The position numbers and the translations under genes were made by a program. A DNA stretch of 64,000 nucleotides, from the NCBI RefSeq assembly GCF_900129855.1, contig NZ_LT670819.1:4526001-4590000 (forward strand), written 5' to 3'. Of this stretch, positions 25,257-34,000 are shown one piece after another. Position 1 is the stretch's first letter; each line of letters opens with the position of its first letter. Under the pieces are notes generated by a model that searched no databases, was not told the origin of the DNA, and saw only the letters and a program-made list of their open reading frames with translations. This DNA is from Streptomyces sp. 3214.6 (GTDB lineage: Bacteria > Actinomycetota > Actinomycetes > Streptomycetales > Streptomycetaceae).

Positions 25257-25445
25257 GTGGGTAGGAGACGCTACGTATCTCGAGGTGTGCCAGGTGGATA
25301 CCGGATCTGGGACAACCGAGGACGTCGTTGGTGGGGGGATCTCTACGAGTTGTGTCCTGACGATCTCGTAGCCGAACTCAACGGCCAGGCGGACCACGCA
25401 CGGATCACTGCACTGATGAAGCGCTACAGGGCGCAGAAGCGATAG
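25257..25445 (+). CDS. small hypothetical protein (GYRIWDxxxxRWWG)
   Basis: A 62-residue protein from GTG 25257, behind GGAAGGGGGG. It contains GGYRIWDNRGRRWWGDLYEL and ends in an amphipathic helix with basic tail (MKRYRAQKR). Trp-rich short proteins of this kind occur in mobile regions of Streptomyces. Function unknown. Divergent from the gene at 24890-25204. Confidence 0.55.
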   Translation: MGRRRYVSRGVPGGYRIWDNRGRRWWGDLYELCPDDLVAELNGQADHARITALMKRYRAQKR

Positions 25446-25471
25446 GCACTGCCGGGACGGGGACGAGGCAT

Positions 25472-25586
25472 GCGTGCACCACAAGCGCACCAGAAAGCGA
25501 CCGGGCCCAACGAGGCCCTATCTTGGTCGTTCGCGCAGGCCAGTGTACGAGTGAGCCGCGAAAGGCCGCAGCTTCCCAAGCTGAGG
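25472..25586. repeat. att-like site C (tRNA-Gly anticodon-arm core)
   Basis: Core CCGCAGCTTCCCAAGCTGAG at 25567-25586, preceded about 98 bases upstream by GTGCACCACAAGCGCACCAG, which matches the arm-like pair of site B. Sites B and C share 19 identical bases in the core. Confidence 0.5.
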
Positions 25587-26121
25587 TTCTGACCTCTGGC
25601 CTCCGCTCATGGTCGACCTTCACCTTCCGCAGGCCGGCCTTGGTTTCTCTACAACTCGACGTGTACGCGGCTCGGTTGAGGGTGGTCGAGCATGTTCGTT
25701 CACACAGGCCGGTGGGTGACTGGAGCCCTGACGCCAACGCTCGTGGCGAACATCCTCGGACTATCCCAGCAGCTCAGAGCCGCATCAGCCCAAGGCAGCG
25801 CCTTCACCCAAGTTGCTTCGGGACGAAGAGGTCCTCACCCAAGGACTCACCGCCACGCTTCCGCCGTCGTGGCTGACTGTCGTCGGCTGAGGCGCACGGT
25901 GAGCTGGACACCGGTTCCAGGCCGTCCGTGGCCTTCCTGGACGCCTCCGGCATGGTGGCCCCGACCGCGGCGTACACCGCCGCCGGGGCCCATATGCCCT
26001 CTGCGCGCCCAGCAGTTCGCAGCCCTGGCCGACGAACCGCAGCCCGCCTTGTCCGCGGCGGCGGGCGGGGAGCTGTCGCCGGCGCTGTGCGTGCTGTAGG
26101 TGGGCGTTGCCCGGCCCTGCG
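25587..26121. other. remnant region with tRNA-Pro core copy and decayed gene end
   Basis: No intact gene is seen. TTCGGGACGAAGAGGTC at 25817-25833 is identical to the start of the tRNA-Pro fragment at 8766. In frame over the same stretch the sequence reads KLLRDEEVLTQGLTATLPPS and ends WLTVVG-stop at 25881, matching the gene-end remnant at 4812-4841. The rest (25890-26100) is GC-rich with no recognisable product. Confidence 0.45.
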
Positions 26122-27921
26122 CTAGAAGGTCAGGTTCCAGGCGTCGATCTTGCCTGTGTCGGAGGCGGCGTTGTCGTTGACGCGCAGCTTCCAGGTGCCG
26201 TTCGCGACCTCCGAGGAGGCGTTCACGGTGTAGGTCTGGGCGATGTCGTCGGCGCTGCCGCCGGCGTGGTTGTGCAGCGTGTAGACGGTGCCGTCGGGCG
26301 CCACCAGGTCGACTTTCAGGTCACCGATGTAGGTGTGCTTGATGTCCACACCCACCTTGAGGGTGGCCGGGGCGTTGCCGGTCACGCCGGTGACGGTGAT
26401 CGGGCTCTCCACGGTCGCGTTGTCGTTGATCGCGAAGTCCGCGAGGTTCTCGAAGTACTTGCCGGTCGGCGGGGTGGTCCCGACGGCCTTGAGGGCGTCG
26501 ACCTGTCCTTCGCCGAAGAACGAGTTGTTGGCCGTCGTGCCCGTGCAGCGGCTGTCCGAGGGGCAGGCGATGTCGTTGGCCTGCTCGGCCAGCTTGGCGC
26601 GGAGCTGCGCCGGGGTGATGCCCGGGTTGGCGCTGGCGATGAGTGCCGCCACGCCGACCACGTGCGGGGTGGCCATCGAGGTGCCGCTCTTGCTGCCGTA
26701 GCCGCCGCCGGGGACGGTGGAGTACACGTTGCTGCCCGGCGCCGCGACGTCGATGACGCCCTGACCGTAGTTGGAGAACGAGGCCTTGGTGACGCCAGTG
26801 CCGTTGGCCGCGACCGTGACCACGCCCGGCAGCTCGGTCGGGATGTCGAGGCAGGCGTTGGTGATGGTGCGGGTGACCGGCGTCGAGTCGTTCGGGCTCG
26901 CGGAGTCGGTCGTCTTGTGGGCGAGGTCGTAGTTCTCGTTGCCCGCGGCGGCGATCTGGAGGGAGCCCTTGCCCTCGGCGTACTCCTGGGCGCGCTTGAC
27001 GCCCTCGATGATGGCGGCCTGGTCGATGTTGTCCGGGCAGTTGAACTGCCACGGGTCCGTGTAATAGCTGTTGTTGGTGACCTTGAAGCCGTGGTCACCG
27101 GCCCAGACGAAGCCGCAGATGGTGTTCTCGGCGAAGAAGAAGGAGTTGCCCGGCTCGGCGACCCGGACCGCGGCGATCTTCACCCCGGGTGCCACGCCGA
27201 CGACGCCCTTGCCGTTCTTGGCCGCGGCGATGGTGCCCGCTACGTGGGTGCCGTGCGTGTCGACGTCCCGCCACGCGCCGGCACGGGTGTCGGGCTTGCC
27301 GTAGGCGCAGGAGACCGAGTCGGCCGCGTCGAAGTTGGGCGCCAGGTCCTGGTGCTGGTCGTCCACACCGGTGTCCAGGATGCCGACCGTGACGGAGGCG
27401 GAGCCCGGGTTCACGGCCCAGGCCTGGTCGGCCTTGATCTGGCTCATGTCGGCCCGGACCGGTTCTCCGGCCGGGGTCGAGGCCTGGGCCGGATTGGCCG
27501 GGAGTGCCGGGTTGTAGGCGTCGGCCGGGACGTCCGAGGTACGCGTGGCGCCGACCTGCTGCACGCCGGCGACGCCGCGCATGGTGGCGGCGAATCCGCT
27601 GGACGCCGAGTGGGCGACGATCACGCCGATGGCGTCGAAGTTCGAGAAGACGGTGCCGCCGTTGGCCGTGATCGCCGAGCGGACCGCCGAACTGTCACCG
27701 GGGGCGGTGATCACGAGGTAGGCACGCGTCCCGGCCACCCAGGCCGCACTCCGGGATGCCGGCACGGCGGCAGGAGCGTGGGCCTTGGCGACCGGCGCGG
27801 TGGAGGGGACGACGGGGAGCGTGCCCGCGAGGGCTCCCGGGGCGCCGAACGCGAGGGCGGCACCGAGCGTGGCCGCCAGCACCAGCGTGCGTCTAGGGCG
27901 GCTGGATATGTGGGGTATCAA
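26122..27921 (-). CDS. secreted subtilisin-family (S8) protease with P domain
   Basis: A 599-residue protein. I place the start at TTG 27921, with GGAGG five bases upstream, giving a normal signal peptide (residues 1-32, ending PGALA). A propeptide of I9 type spans about 65-130. The S8 catalytic domain has Asp183 in GILDTGVDD, His223 in HGTHVAGT, oxyanion Asn328 in AAAGNEN and Ser415 in SGTSMATPH. Residues about 480-599 are a proprotein-convertase P domain (DLKVDLVAPDGTVYTLHNHA, GTWKLRVNDNA). It is exported, self-processed and presumably degrades extracellular protein. It is monocistronic. Confidence 0.9.
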   Translation of the reverse strand: MIPHISSRPRRTLVLAATLGAALAFGAPGALAGTLPVVPSTAPVAKAHAPAAVPASRSAAWVAGTRAYLVITAPGDSSAVRSAITANGGTVFSNFDAIGVIVAHSASSGFAATMRGVAGVQQVGATRTSDVPADAYNPALPANPAQASTPAGEPVRADMSQIKADQAWAVNPGSASVTVGILDTGVDDQHQDLAPNFDAADSVSCAYGKPDTRAGAWRDVDTHGTHVAGTIAAAKNGKGVVGVAPGVKIAAVRVAEPGNSFFFAENTICGFVWAGDHGFKVTNNSYYTDPWQFNCPDNIDQAAIIEGVKRAQEYAEGKGSLQIAAAGNENYDLAHKTTDSASPNDSTPVTRTITNACLDIPTELPGVVTVAANGTGVTKASFSNYGQGVIDVAAPGSNVYSTVPGGGYGSKSGTSMATPHVVGVAALIASANPGITPAQLRAKLAEQANDIACPSDSRCTGTTANNSFFGEGQVDALKAVGTTPPTGKYFENLADFAINDNATVESPITVTGVTGNAPATLKVGVDIKHTYIGDLKVDLVAPDGTVYTLHNHAGGSADDIAQTYTVNASSEVANGTWKLRVNDNAASDTGKIDAWNLTF

Positions 27922-28540
27922 TGCGTCCTCCGGAGACGGCCCGGCCGTGCTGAGGGCACCGGCCGGGCCGTACGAAACGAATGGTGGATGCAAGATGTCA
28001 GGTGCATGCTCCTGTACGGAAGTACCTTTCCGTGCAGGGACGTTACAGAGGCATGGCTGAAAATAGACGTGCTCCGGGCATCGAGGGTCGGGAGCCACCG
28101 AGAGCTCGGCGACGTAACGGGCCCTGCAGCCACGCATCGTCCCTGGGGGGAAGCTTGCGCGTCATCCGGCATCGCCGCCCCGGACCAGAGTGAGCCGAGC
28201 GGACTCGGGCGCCGGCGTCCAGGTATGCCTCAGCGTGCGGGGGAGCCGGGTTGCGGCACCAGCGTTGCCTGGTCCGGGTACGGCTTGACTGCGAGGCTGT
28301 GCGCTTCCCGGAAGGCCGATGTCGTCGCCCACGCAAGCCTGGGGTTGACGGAGAATTCGGAGCGCAACCGGTTTTCCTTTGCCATGGTGGCGGCGTTGGA
28401 AGACACGCTCATGGTCGTGCGTCCGTGCGCCGTGCCTTCGCCGGGCGAGGGCGCGCCGAGCTGACCGTTGGAGAGGTCCGCCTCCCGGCGACGGTGGTTC
28501 GGGGCGGCGGCAGACACGCGGCTGACTGGTCGGGTCGCCC
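27922..28540. other. 619-bp gap between protease and next gene
   Basis: Contains the protease promoter region. One short minus-strand frame with non-random composition lies at 28230-28412 (listed separately). Nothing else is supported. Confidence 0.4.
28230..28412 (-). CDS. possible 60-residue peptide or gene remnant
   Basis: From ATG 28412 the minus strand reads MSVSSNAATMAKENRLRSEF and then SVNPRLAWATTSAFREAHSL, ending at 28230. Composition is balanced and unlike the Arg/Pro-rich shadow frames around it, which hints at real coding. There is no ribosome site before ATG 28412; ATG 28385 (MAKENRLRSEF) is another possible start. It could be a small peptide, or the tail of a lost gene. Confidence 0.25.
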   Translation of the reverse strand: MSVSSNAATMAKENRLRSEFSVNPRLAWATTSAFREAHSLAVKPYPDQATLVPQPGSPAR

Positions 28541-29695
28541 TTACTGGGCCGCTCCTTCGGGTTCGTCCGCTGCCGATGGGTGAATGTGTCTGCCCTCGTT
28601 GAACGGGGTGAACCACGACCTGAACGACTTGGGTGCGGTTCCCGGAGCCGCGCCCGACGGGGCTTCGTCGAATGCGTCCAGCGAGTCGTCGTAGAGCCAC
28701 TCGTGGTCCTTGTCCTCGTAGACGTTGGCGGCGAACGCGTCCAGAGCGGCCGAGACGTCGTCGTCCAGGAGTCCGTGCAGTTCCAGGGTCGTGGTCGTCT
28801 CGCTCAGCAGGAAACGCAGGGCGAGTTCCTCGGCCACGCAGCTGAGCCGTTGGAAGCTGCCGTCGGTGAAACGGGTGGTCATGGCGATGGTGGTGACGAG
28901 GAAGCGGCGGGCGAAGCGGGCGTCGTACTGGAGGGCGTAGCGGTCGGGGAGGCGCTCCAGGTGCCACAAGGGGCCTTCGCATTCCGCGACGGTGGCGTCC
29001 TCCTGCGTCAGGACCTGCACGTCTTCGAACAGCTCGTCCACCAGGATGTCGATCGCGTGGACCAGGGCGCCGGCGGCGAGTCTGGCGCTCTCCGCGGGGA
29101 TCACGATCTCCCCGCTCCCCTCTTTCCCCTCTTTCCGTTCACCGTCCGCGTCGCTGTCGAGTGTGCCGAACGTCGACAGCGGGAACGCGCGTAGTTCGTC
29201 GGCCGACTTCAGCATTCGGGTTCGTACAGCTGCGGCTTTCGCCTCGCCGGCGTGGGTCTCGTCGGTGCCTTCCGGTGCCGAGGCCTCGGTGTGGCGGGCC
29301 TTGCGGGCGGCGGGGTCGTCGGGCGGGGCGTCGGGGCCGTCGGCGGCGTCGAGGCTCTGCCTGGCCAGGTCCTGATGCAGCTCGACCTCGCACCGATCGA
29401 TCGTCCAGTCGGCCAGCAGTTCCGTGCGCTCCAGCAGTTCGTCCACCAGGGCCTGTACGGATTCCTCGGCGAACTCCAGCGCCGGAGCATCCACGATGAC
29501 TTTGAGGAAGGCGCCTCCGGGATGGACGGCCACGATGGTGTCGACGAGGTCGACCTCCACGCCGTCGGGGCCTTCGACGGACCTGACCGAGTTGAAGGCG
29601 TCCTCGATGAGCGCCACGGCGCCGGCGCGCTGCAGCGGGTCCATCTCCGGACTGCCCTGCGGGATGCAGGTGTCCACGCTCACTACGTACGTCAC
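28541..29695 (-). CDS. conserved hypothetical protein upstream of subtilase
   Basis: A 384-residue soluble protein. Residues 1-110 form an alpha/beta domain (TYVVSVDTCIP, LIEDAFNSVRSVEGPDGVEV, LADWTIDRCEVELHQ). A charged linker spans about 110-190. Residues 190-350 are helical (ARLAAGALVHAIDILVDELF, RLSCVAEELALRFLLSE). No signal peptide or catalytic motif is seen. It lies between the Wadjet operon and the protease on the same strand, 67 bp after the jetD stop, and could be read through from that operon. Whether it is part of that system is unknown. Confidence 0.65.
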   Translation of the reverse strand: MTYVVSVDTCIPQGSPEMDPLQRAGAVALIEDAFNSVRSVEGPDGVEVDLVDTIVAVHPGGAFLKVIVDAPALEFAEESVQALVDELLERTELLADWTIDRCEVELHQDLARQSLDAADGPDAPPDDPAARKARHTEASAPEGTDETHAGEAKAAAVRTRMLKSADELRAFPLSTFGTLDSDADGERKEGKEGSGEIVIPAESARLAAGALVHAIDILVDELFEDVQVLTQEDATVAECEGPLWHLERLPDRYALQYDARFARRFLVTTIAMTTRFTDGSFQRLSCVAEELALRFLLSETTTTLELHGLLDDDVSAALDAFAANVYEDKDHEWLYDDSLDAFDEAPSGAAPGTAPKSFRSWFTPFNEGRHIHPSAADEPEGAAQ

Positions 29696-29762
29696 GCCCC
29701 CGAGCCTGTCAGGAAGGAACCGTCTCGCGCGAGGGGTGCTGTCTTAACAAATCCGCAGGTGC

Positions 29763-31001
29763 TCAAAGGTGGGTGGGTTCTCGGGAGAGGTCGTCGAGGA
29801 GGGAGGCCGCCACCGTTTCCTCCATCAGGGCCGTTCCCCGTCGCGCCATGGCCGGGGTGAGGGCCAGGTCCCAGGGGGCCTCGGTGAGGCGACCCGGGGC
29901 GGGGCCGTGCGGGGTGTGGGTGAGGCCGGCGAGGTAGTCGTGGGTGGACATGCGCCAGGGGACGGCAGAGGTCTTGTGCATGACGTGGGCCGCGATGCGG
30001 ACGCCCTCGCCATCGAAGTCTCCGTGGTAGCGCAGTGGCGCGCCCTCCGCGGCGAGGAGGTGCAGGAGGCGGATGACGGCGCTGTTGGGCCAGCCCGAGG
30101 TACAGACCAGCGGCGGGCAGTGCGCGCCGAAGCGGCGCAGTGCCAGGGCGAGGACGCTCGGGTTCTCCGTGATGTGGACGGGTCGGGCGGGGAAGCGGAC
30201 GTCACCCGGTGACCTCAGCTGGGCCAGGGTGAGCGAGACGGCGTGGCCGGACTCGGAGCAGATGCGGCTCAGTCGGCTCAGCATGCCCTCGCCGGACGGG
30301 CGGAGTCCGGCGGCGAGGACCGTCGTGGACAGCTCGTCGTCGGCGACGCCGGCCCGGGACCAGAGTGCGCGCCGCGCCTGGGAGCCGTCGGGCACGGGGG
30401 TGCCGTAGAGCGTGGACAGGGCCCGCAGCACGAGGGTGGCGAGGCGGGTGCCGTCGTCCAGGGCGTGCGGGTCGCCGTGCCGTGTGCGGGCCGCGAACAC
30501 CGGCAGGGGTTCGCCCTCGGCGGGCAGCGCGGCGAGCACGGTGAGGGCGGCGGTCAGCAGGTCGCGGGTACGGGCGACCGAGCCGCCCACCAGCCCCTGG
30601 GCACGGCAGTACGCGGTCCACTCGGACAGCGCGGGCTGGGACCGGACGGTGTCTTGGTCCGCCAGCCAGACCCACAGTGCGCTCCGTTCGTCCTCGTGGC
30701 GCCGGCGTTCGGCCTCCCGGTCGCCGAGCGGGCCGATGACCTGTGCGACCAGGTCCCGTACGGTGCCGGCGCCGGCCCCGGCCACGGCGTCCTCCAGCCG
30801 GGCGAGACGCACGGTCGGCCGCTGGTCGGGCAGCCGGTCCATGCCCAGGAGGTCGGCCAGGGCCTCCCGTTCGTCGTCGTCGAGCGGGCCCACGCGCACC
30901 CCGCTGACGGGGCGGCCGGAGGACAGACGGTCGTGCACCGCCTGCCAGAGAGGGCGCAGGCGGGGTTCGGCGAGGTGCGGGGGGATGGGGGGCGTGCTCA
31001 T
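29763..31001 (-). CDS. jetD: Wadjet nuclease subunit JetD (TIGR02679/DUF2399)
   Basis: A 412-residue TIGR02679 protein. The C-terminal DUF2399 part has the Toprim-like acidic motif YHGDFDGEGVRIA (about residue 305-318), followed by WRMSTHDYLAGL. In Wadjet systems JetD is the DNA-cleaving subunit that cuts circular plasmid DNA after loop extrusion by the JetABC condensin-like complex. Start is ATG 31001, overlapping the jetC stop (ATGA). It is the last gene of the operon. The acidic residues expected for metal binding are present. Confidence 0.9.
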   Translation of the reverse strand: MSTPPIPPHLAEPRLRPLWQAVHDRLSSGRPVSGVRVGPLDDDEREALADLLGMDRLPDQRPTVRLARLEDAVAGAGAGTVRDLVAQVIGPLGDREAERRRHEDERSALWVWLADQDTVRSQPALSEWTAYCRAQGLVGGSVARTRDLLTAALTVLAALPAEGEPLPVFAARTRHGDPHALDDGTRLATLVLRALSTLYGTPVPDGSQARRALWSRAGVADDELSTTVLAAGLRPSGEGMLSRLSRICSESGHAVSLTLAQLRSPGDVRFPARPVHITENPSVLALALRRFGAHCPPLVCTSGWPNSAVIRLLHLLAAEGAPLRYHGDFDGEGVRIAAHVMHKTSAVPWRMSTHDYLAGLTHTPHGPAPGRLTEAPWDLALTPAMARRGTALMEETVAASLLDDLSREPTHL

Positions 31002-34000
31002 GTCCCGGGGTCCCCTGCACCTCTGCCTTCGTCGGCTCCGCTGCCTTCGTCCGACTGCATGCCTGTCCCCGTCCACACGAAGCGGGCGCTGGTCACCGCG
31101 TCGTCGCCGTCCGTTCCCGTGATCAGTTGGTGGACGGCGATGCCGGAGAGTTCGCGGTAGTGGCACCACTCGTGGTCCGAGGTGAGCATCAGGTCGAGGT
31201 CGAGCGCGGCGAGCAGGGCGAAGATCTGCCCGCGGTTGGTGGCGTCGACGCCGACGAAGACCTCGTCGAGGAGGATCAGCCGAGGCGCCTCGGGTACGGC
31301 CTCGTAGTGCGCGGCGACGGCTGCGAAGAGCGGCAGGTGCAGGGCGATGGCCTTCTCGCCGCCGGACAGGGCGCCGTGGAGTTTCTTCGTGAGCACCTGC
31401 CATCCGGCGCCGTTCGCGCGGTCGAGCCGGACCACGAACTGGTGCCAGGCGGTGTAGTCGAGGACCTCGGCGAGCTGTTCCTCCCAGGTGGCCGCCGTGT
31501 TTCTGGCCTTCGCCTCTTCGATGCGGGCCCGGAAGAAGGCGTGCAGGGCCTCGCGGTCGGCGTCGGTGACGTTCTTGGGCTCCTTGAGCAGGAGCGTCCG
31601 GGCGGTCTGGGTGCCGGCCGGGAGGTCGGGGTGGATGCGCCACACCAGTTGGACGGAGACGTTCGACGCCGTACGGACCCGCTGCAGGTGGCCGTTCATG
31701 CGGTCGACGAGTTCGCCCGCCTGACGGATCCGGGCGGCCAGGTGGCGCCGGGTGTCCCCGGTGAGGGTCTGGTCGAAGAGGCGACGCTCGGCGACGGTGA
31801 TGTCGTCCCGGCTGCCGTCCCGTTCGGCGGTGAGGGTGTGGAGCAGTCCCGTCGCGCCGGTCCGCGCGCCGTCCATGGTGGCGGTGAAGATCTGGACGTC
31901 CTCGTCGGCTTCCAGGTCGAGGTCGGCGCGGCGGCCGAGGACCTGACGGGCCTGGTGGACCGCCTCCGACAGCCGCTGCACGGCGTCCCCCAGGTTGCGC
32001 GGTTCGTGGGGGAGGTTCGGCCAGTCCGCGGCGATCTCGCGGGCCGCGTACAGCGTGGCGCGGGCGCCGTCCTGTGCGGTCAGGTGCAGAGCGGCCCGTT
32101 CCGGTGGAGCGCCCGTGTCCTGGGGCAGGCCGAGCAGGCACAGGTGGCGGAAGCGGAGCGCCGAGGCGTCTCTCGTGGCGGTGGCGTCGTCGCGTCGCCG
32201 GACGTCCTCGGCCATGGTCGCCTCCAGCGCGCCGATACGGCGCTGGAGGCGGCTCAGTTCGCCGTCGCTCGCGGTGATCTCCTCGCGGCTGCGGCGGGCG
32301 TCCTGCCTCAACTCGCCGATGCGGGCCGCTATCTGGCGGAAGTCCTCGCCGACCGAGCTGTCGACGGCCTGGAGGGTGGCGGCGAGCGCCCGTGCCTCGG
32401 TCTCGGCCCGGTCGGCCTCCGCCTGGCTCTCCTGGGCGGCCTCCAGGGAGCGTTCGGCCTGGCTGCGCGCCGCGGCGGCGCGGCCGAGGGCGGTGGCCCA
32501 GTGCAGGTGTGCGTCGGCCCATGCGTCGGCCGTGTCGGCGAACGCGTCGACCGCGGCAGACAGTTCGTTCAGGCGGCTGCGCTCGGTGGGCAGGGCGTGT
32601 TCCGAGGAGAGCCTGCCCAGGGTGCGCAGGCAACGGCTCACGTCGGCTTCCCGCCCGTCGAGCACCTTGACCGCGACGCGGACGGCGTCGTCACGCACTC
32701 CGACCGCCTCCTCCGCACGGTCCCAGCGGCGCCGTCTCTCGTCGAGCTCGCGGTGCCGGGGGCGGGCCGCGAGGTCGGCGTCGAGCCGGGAGCGGCTCTC
32801 GCGCAGGGCGCGCAGCCGCGCGTCGAGCGACGCGAGGTGCGTGTTCAGCTCGGTGAGGCGGGCGGTGAGTTCGGCGATGCGCCGCGCTCTGGCCTGTTCC
32901 CGGGCGTGGGAGCCGATGTGGGCGGGGGCCTCCTTGCTCCAGGTGCCGATGGCCGCGACCAGCCGCCAGCTGCCGTCCGCGGCGACGGCGGCGGTGTGCC
33001 AGTGCGGGAGCTGGTCCCCGTAGGCGATGCCTGCGAGGAGCCGGGCCACCCGGTCGCCGGACACCGGGCTGTCCTCTTCGGGTCGCAGGACCTCGAGCAG
33101 GGAGGGGCCCGGCGCGGGTGTCGCCCAGGCGGGCGCCGCGAAGGTGTCGTGGCCGGCCAGCTCGATCGTGTCCTCGGGGCTGACCCATGCGTCGAGCAGT
33201 CCCGATGCCTCCAGTGCCGCCTCGACGCCGGCCTGGACGTCCTCGGGGACGCCGTCGCGGAAGGCCACCAGCCGCCACAGGGGTGCGCCCTCCATCGTGG
33301 CACGGTCCGTGGTGCGGAACGGCGGGGCGGGCGGCGGGAGGTCGGTCTGTGCCGTGAGCGCCTCGACGGCCCGGACGGTCCGCTCGCGGTGCTCCAGCGC
33401 GGTCTCCCGCGCCGTCCGGAACCGCGTCTCGTACTGGGTGATCGCCTGGTCCTGGGCGCGTACGGCACGCTCCACGACGGCCAGCACGTCCGCTTCGACG
33501 GCGGCTCGCGCGGCCAGTTCCTCGACGTCGTCGATCCGCAGTTCCACACATCCGGCGGCCCACTCCCGGAGCAGCTCCGCCTGTGCCTGCAAGGCCTGCG
33601 CGCACTCCCGGGCCGCTTCGTCGCGACGGGTCATGGCCTCGGCCAGGCCGTCCCGGGCGCCGTCCAGGGCGGTTTCGGCGGCGGTGCGGTCGCCCACTGC
33701 CCGCTCATGGCGTTCGACGGCCTCGCGGACCGCCGCCATCTGGTCGCGCCGGCCCTTGACGGCGCCGCGCAGCAGATGGCGGACCTGACGGACCCGGTTG
33801 GCCTCCTGCGCGGGATCGTCGGTGGCGGGAGCGTCGGCGAGGGCGGCGCGCAGCTCCGTGTGCACGGACTCCATGCCCACGGTGCGGGCCGTGCGCTCGG
33901 CGTCCTCGGCGGTGTCCCGGGCGTGGTGGGCGTATTCCTCGGCCTGTCGGACGGCGGCGCCCGCCTGTTCGTCGTCCGCGTGGAAGCGGCGCTGCCGGTC

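Noticed and set aside
26107..28464. 785-residue plus-strand open frame opposite the subtilase
   Set aside because: Low-complexity Gly/Val/Arg/Asp composition typical of antisense frames in high-GC DNA.
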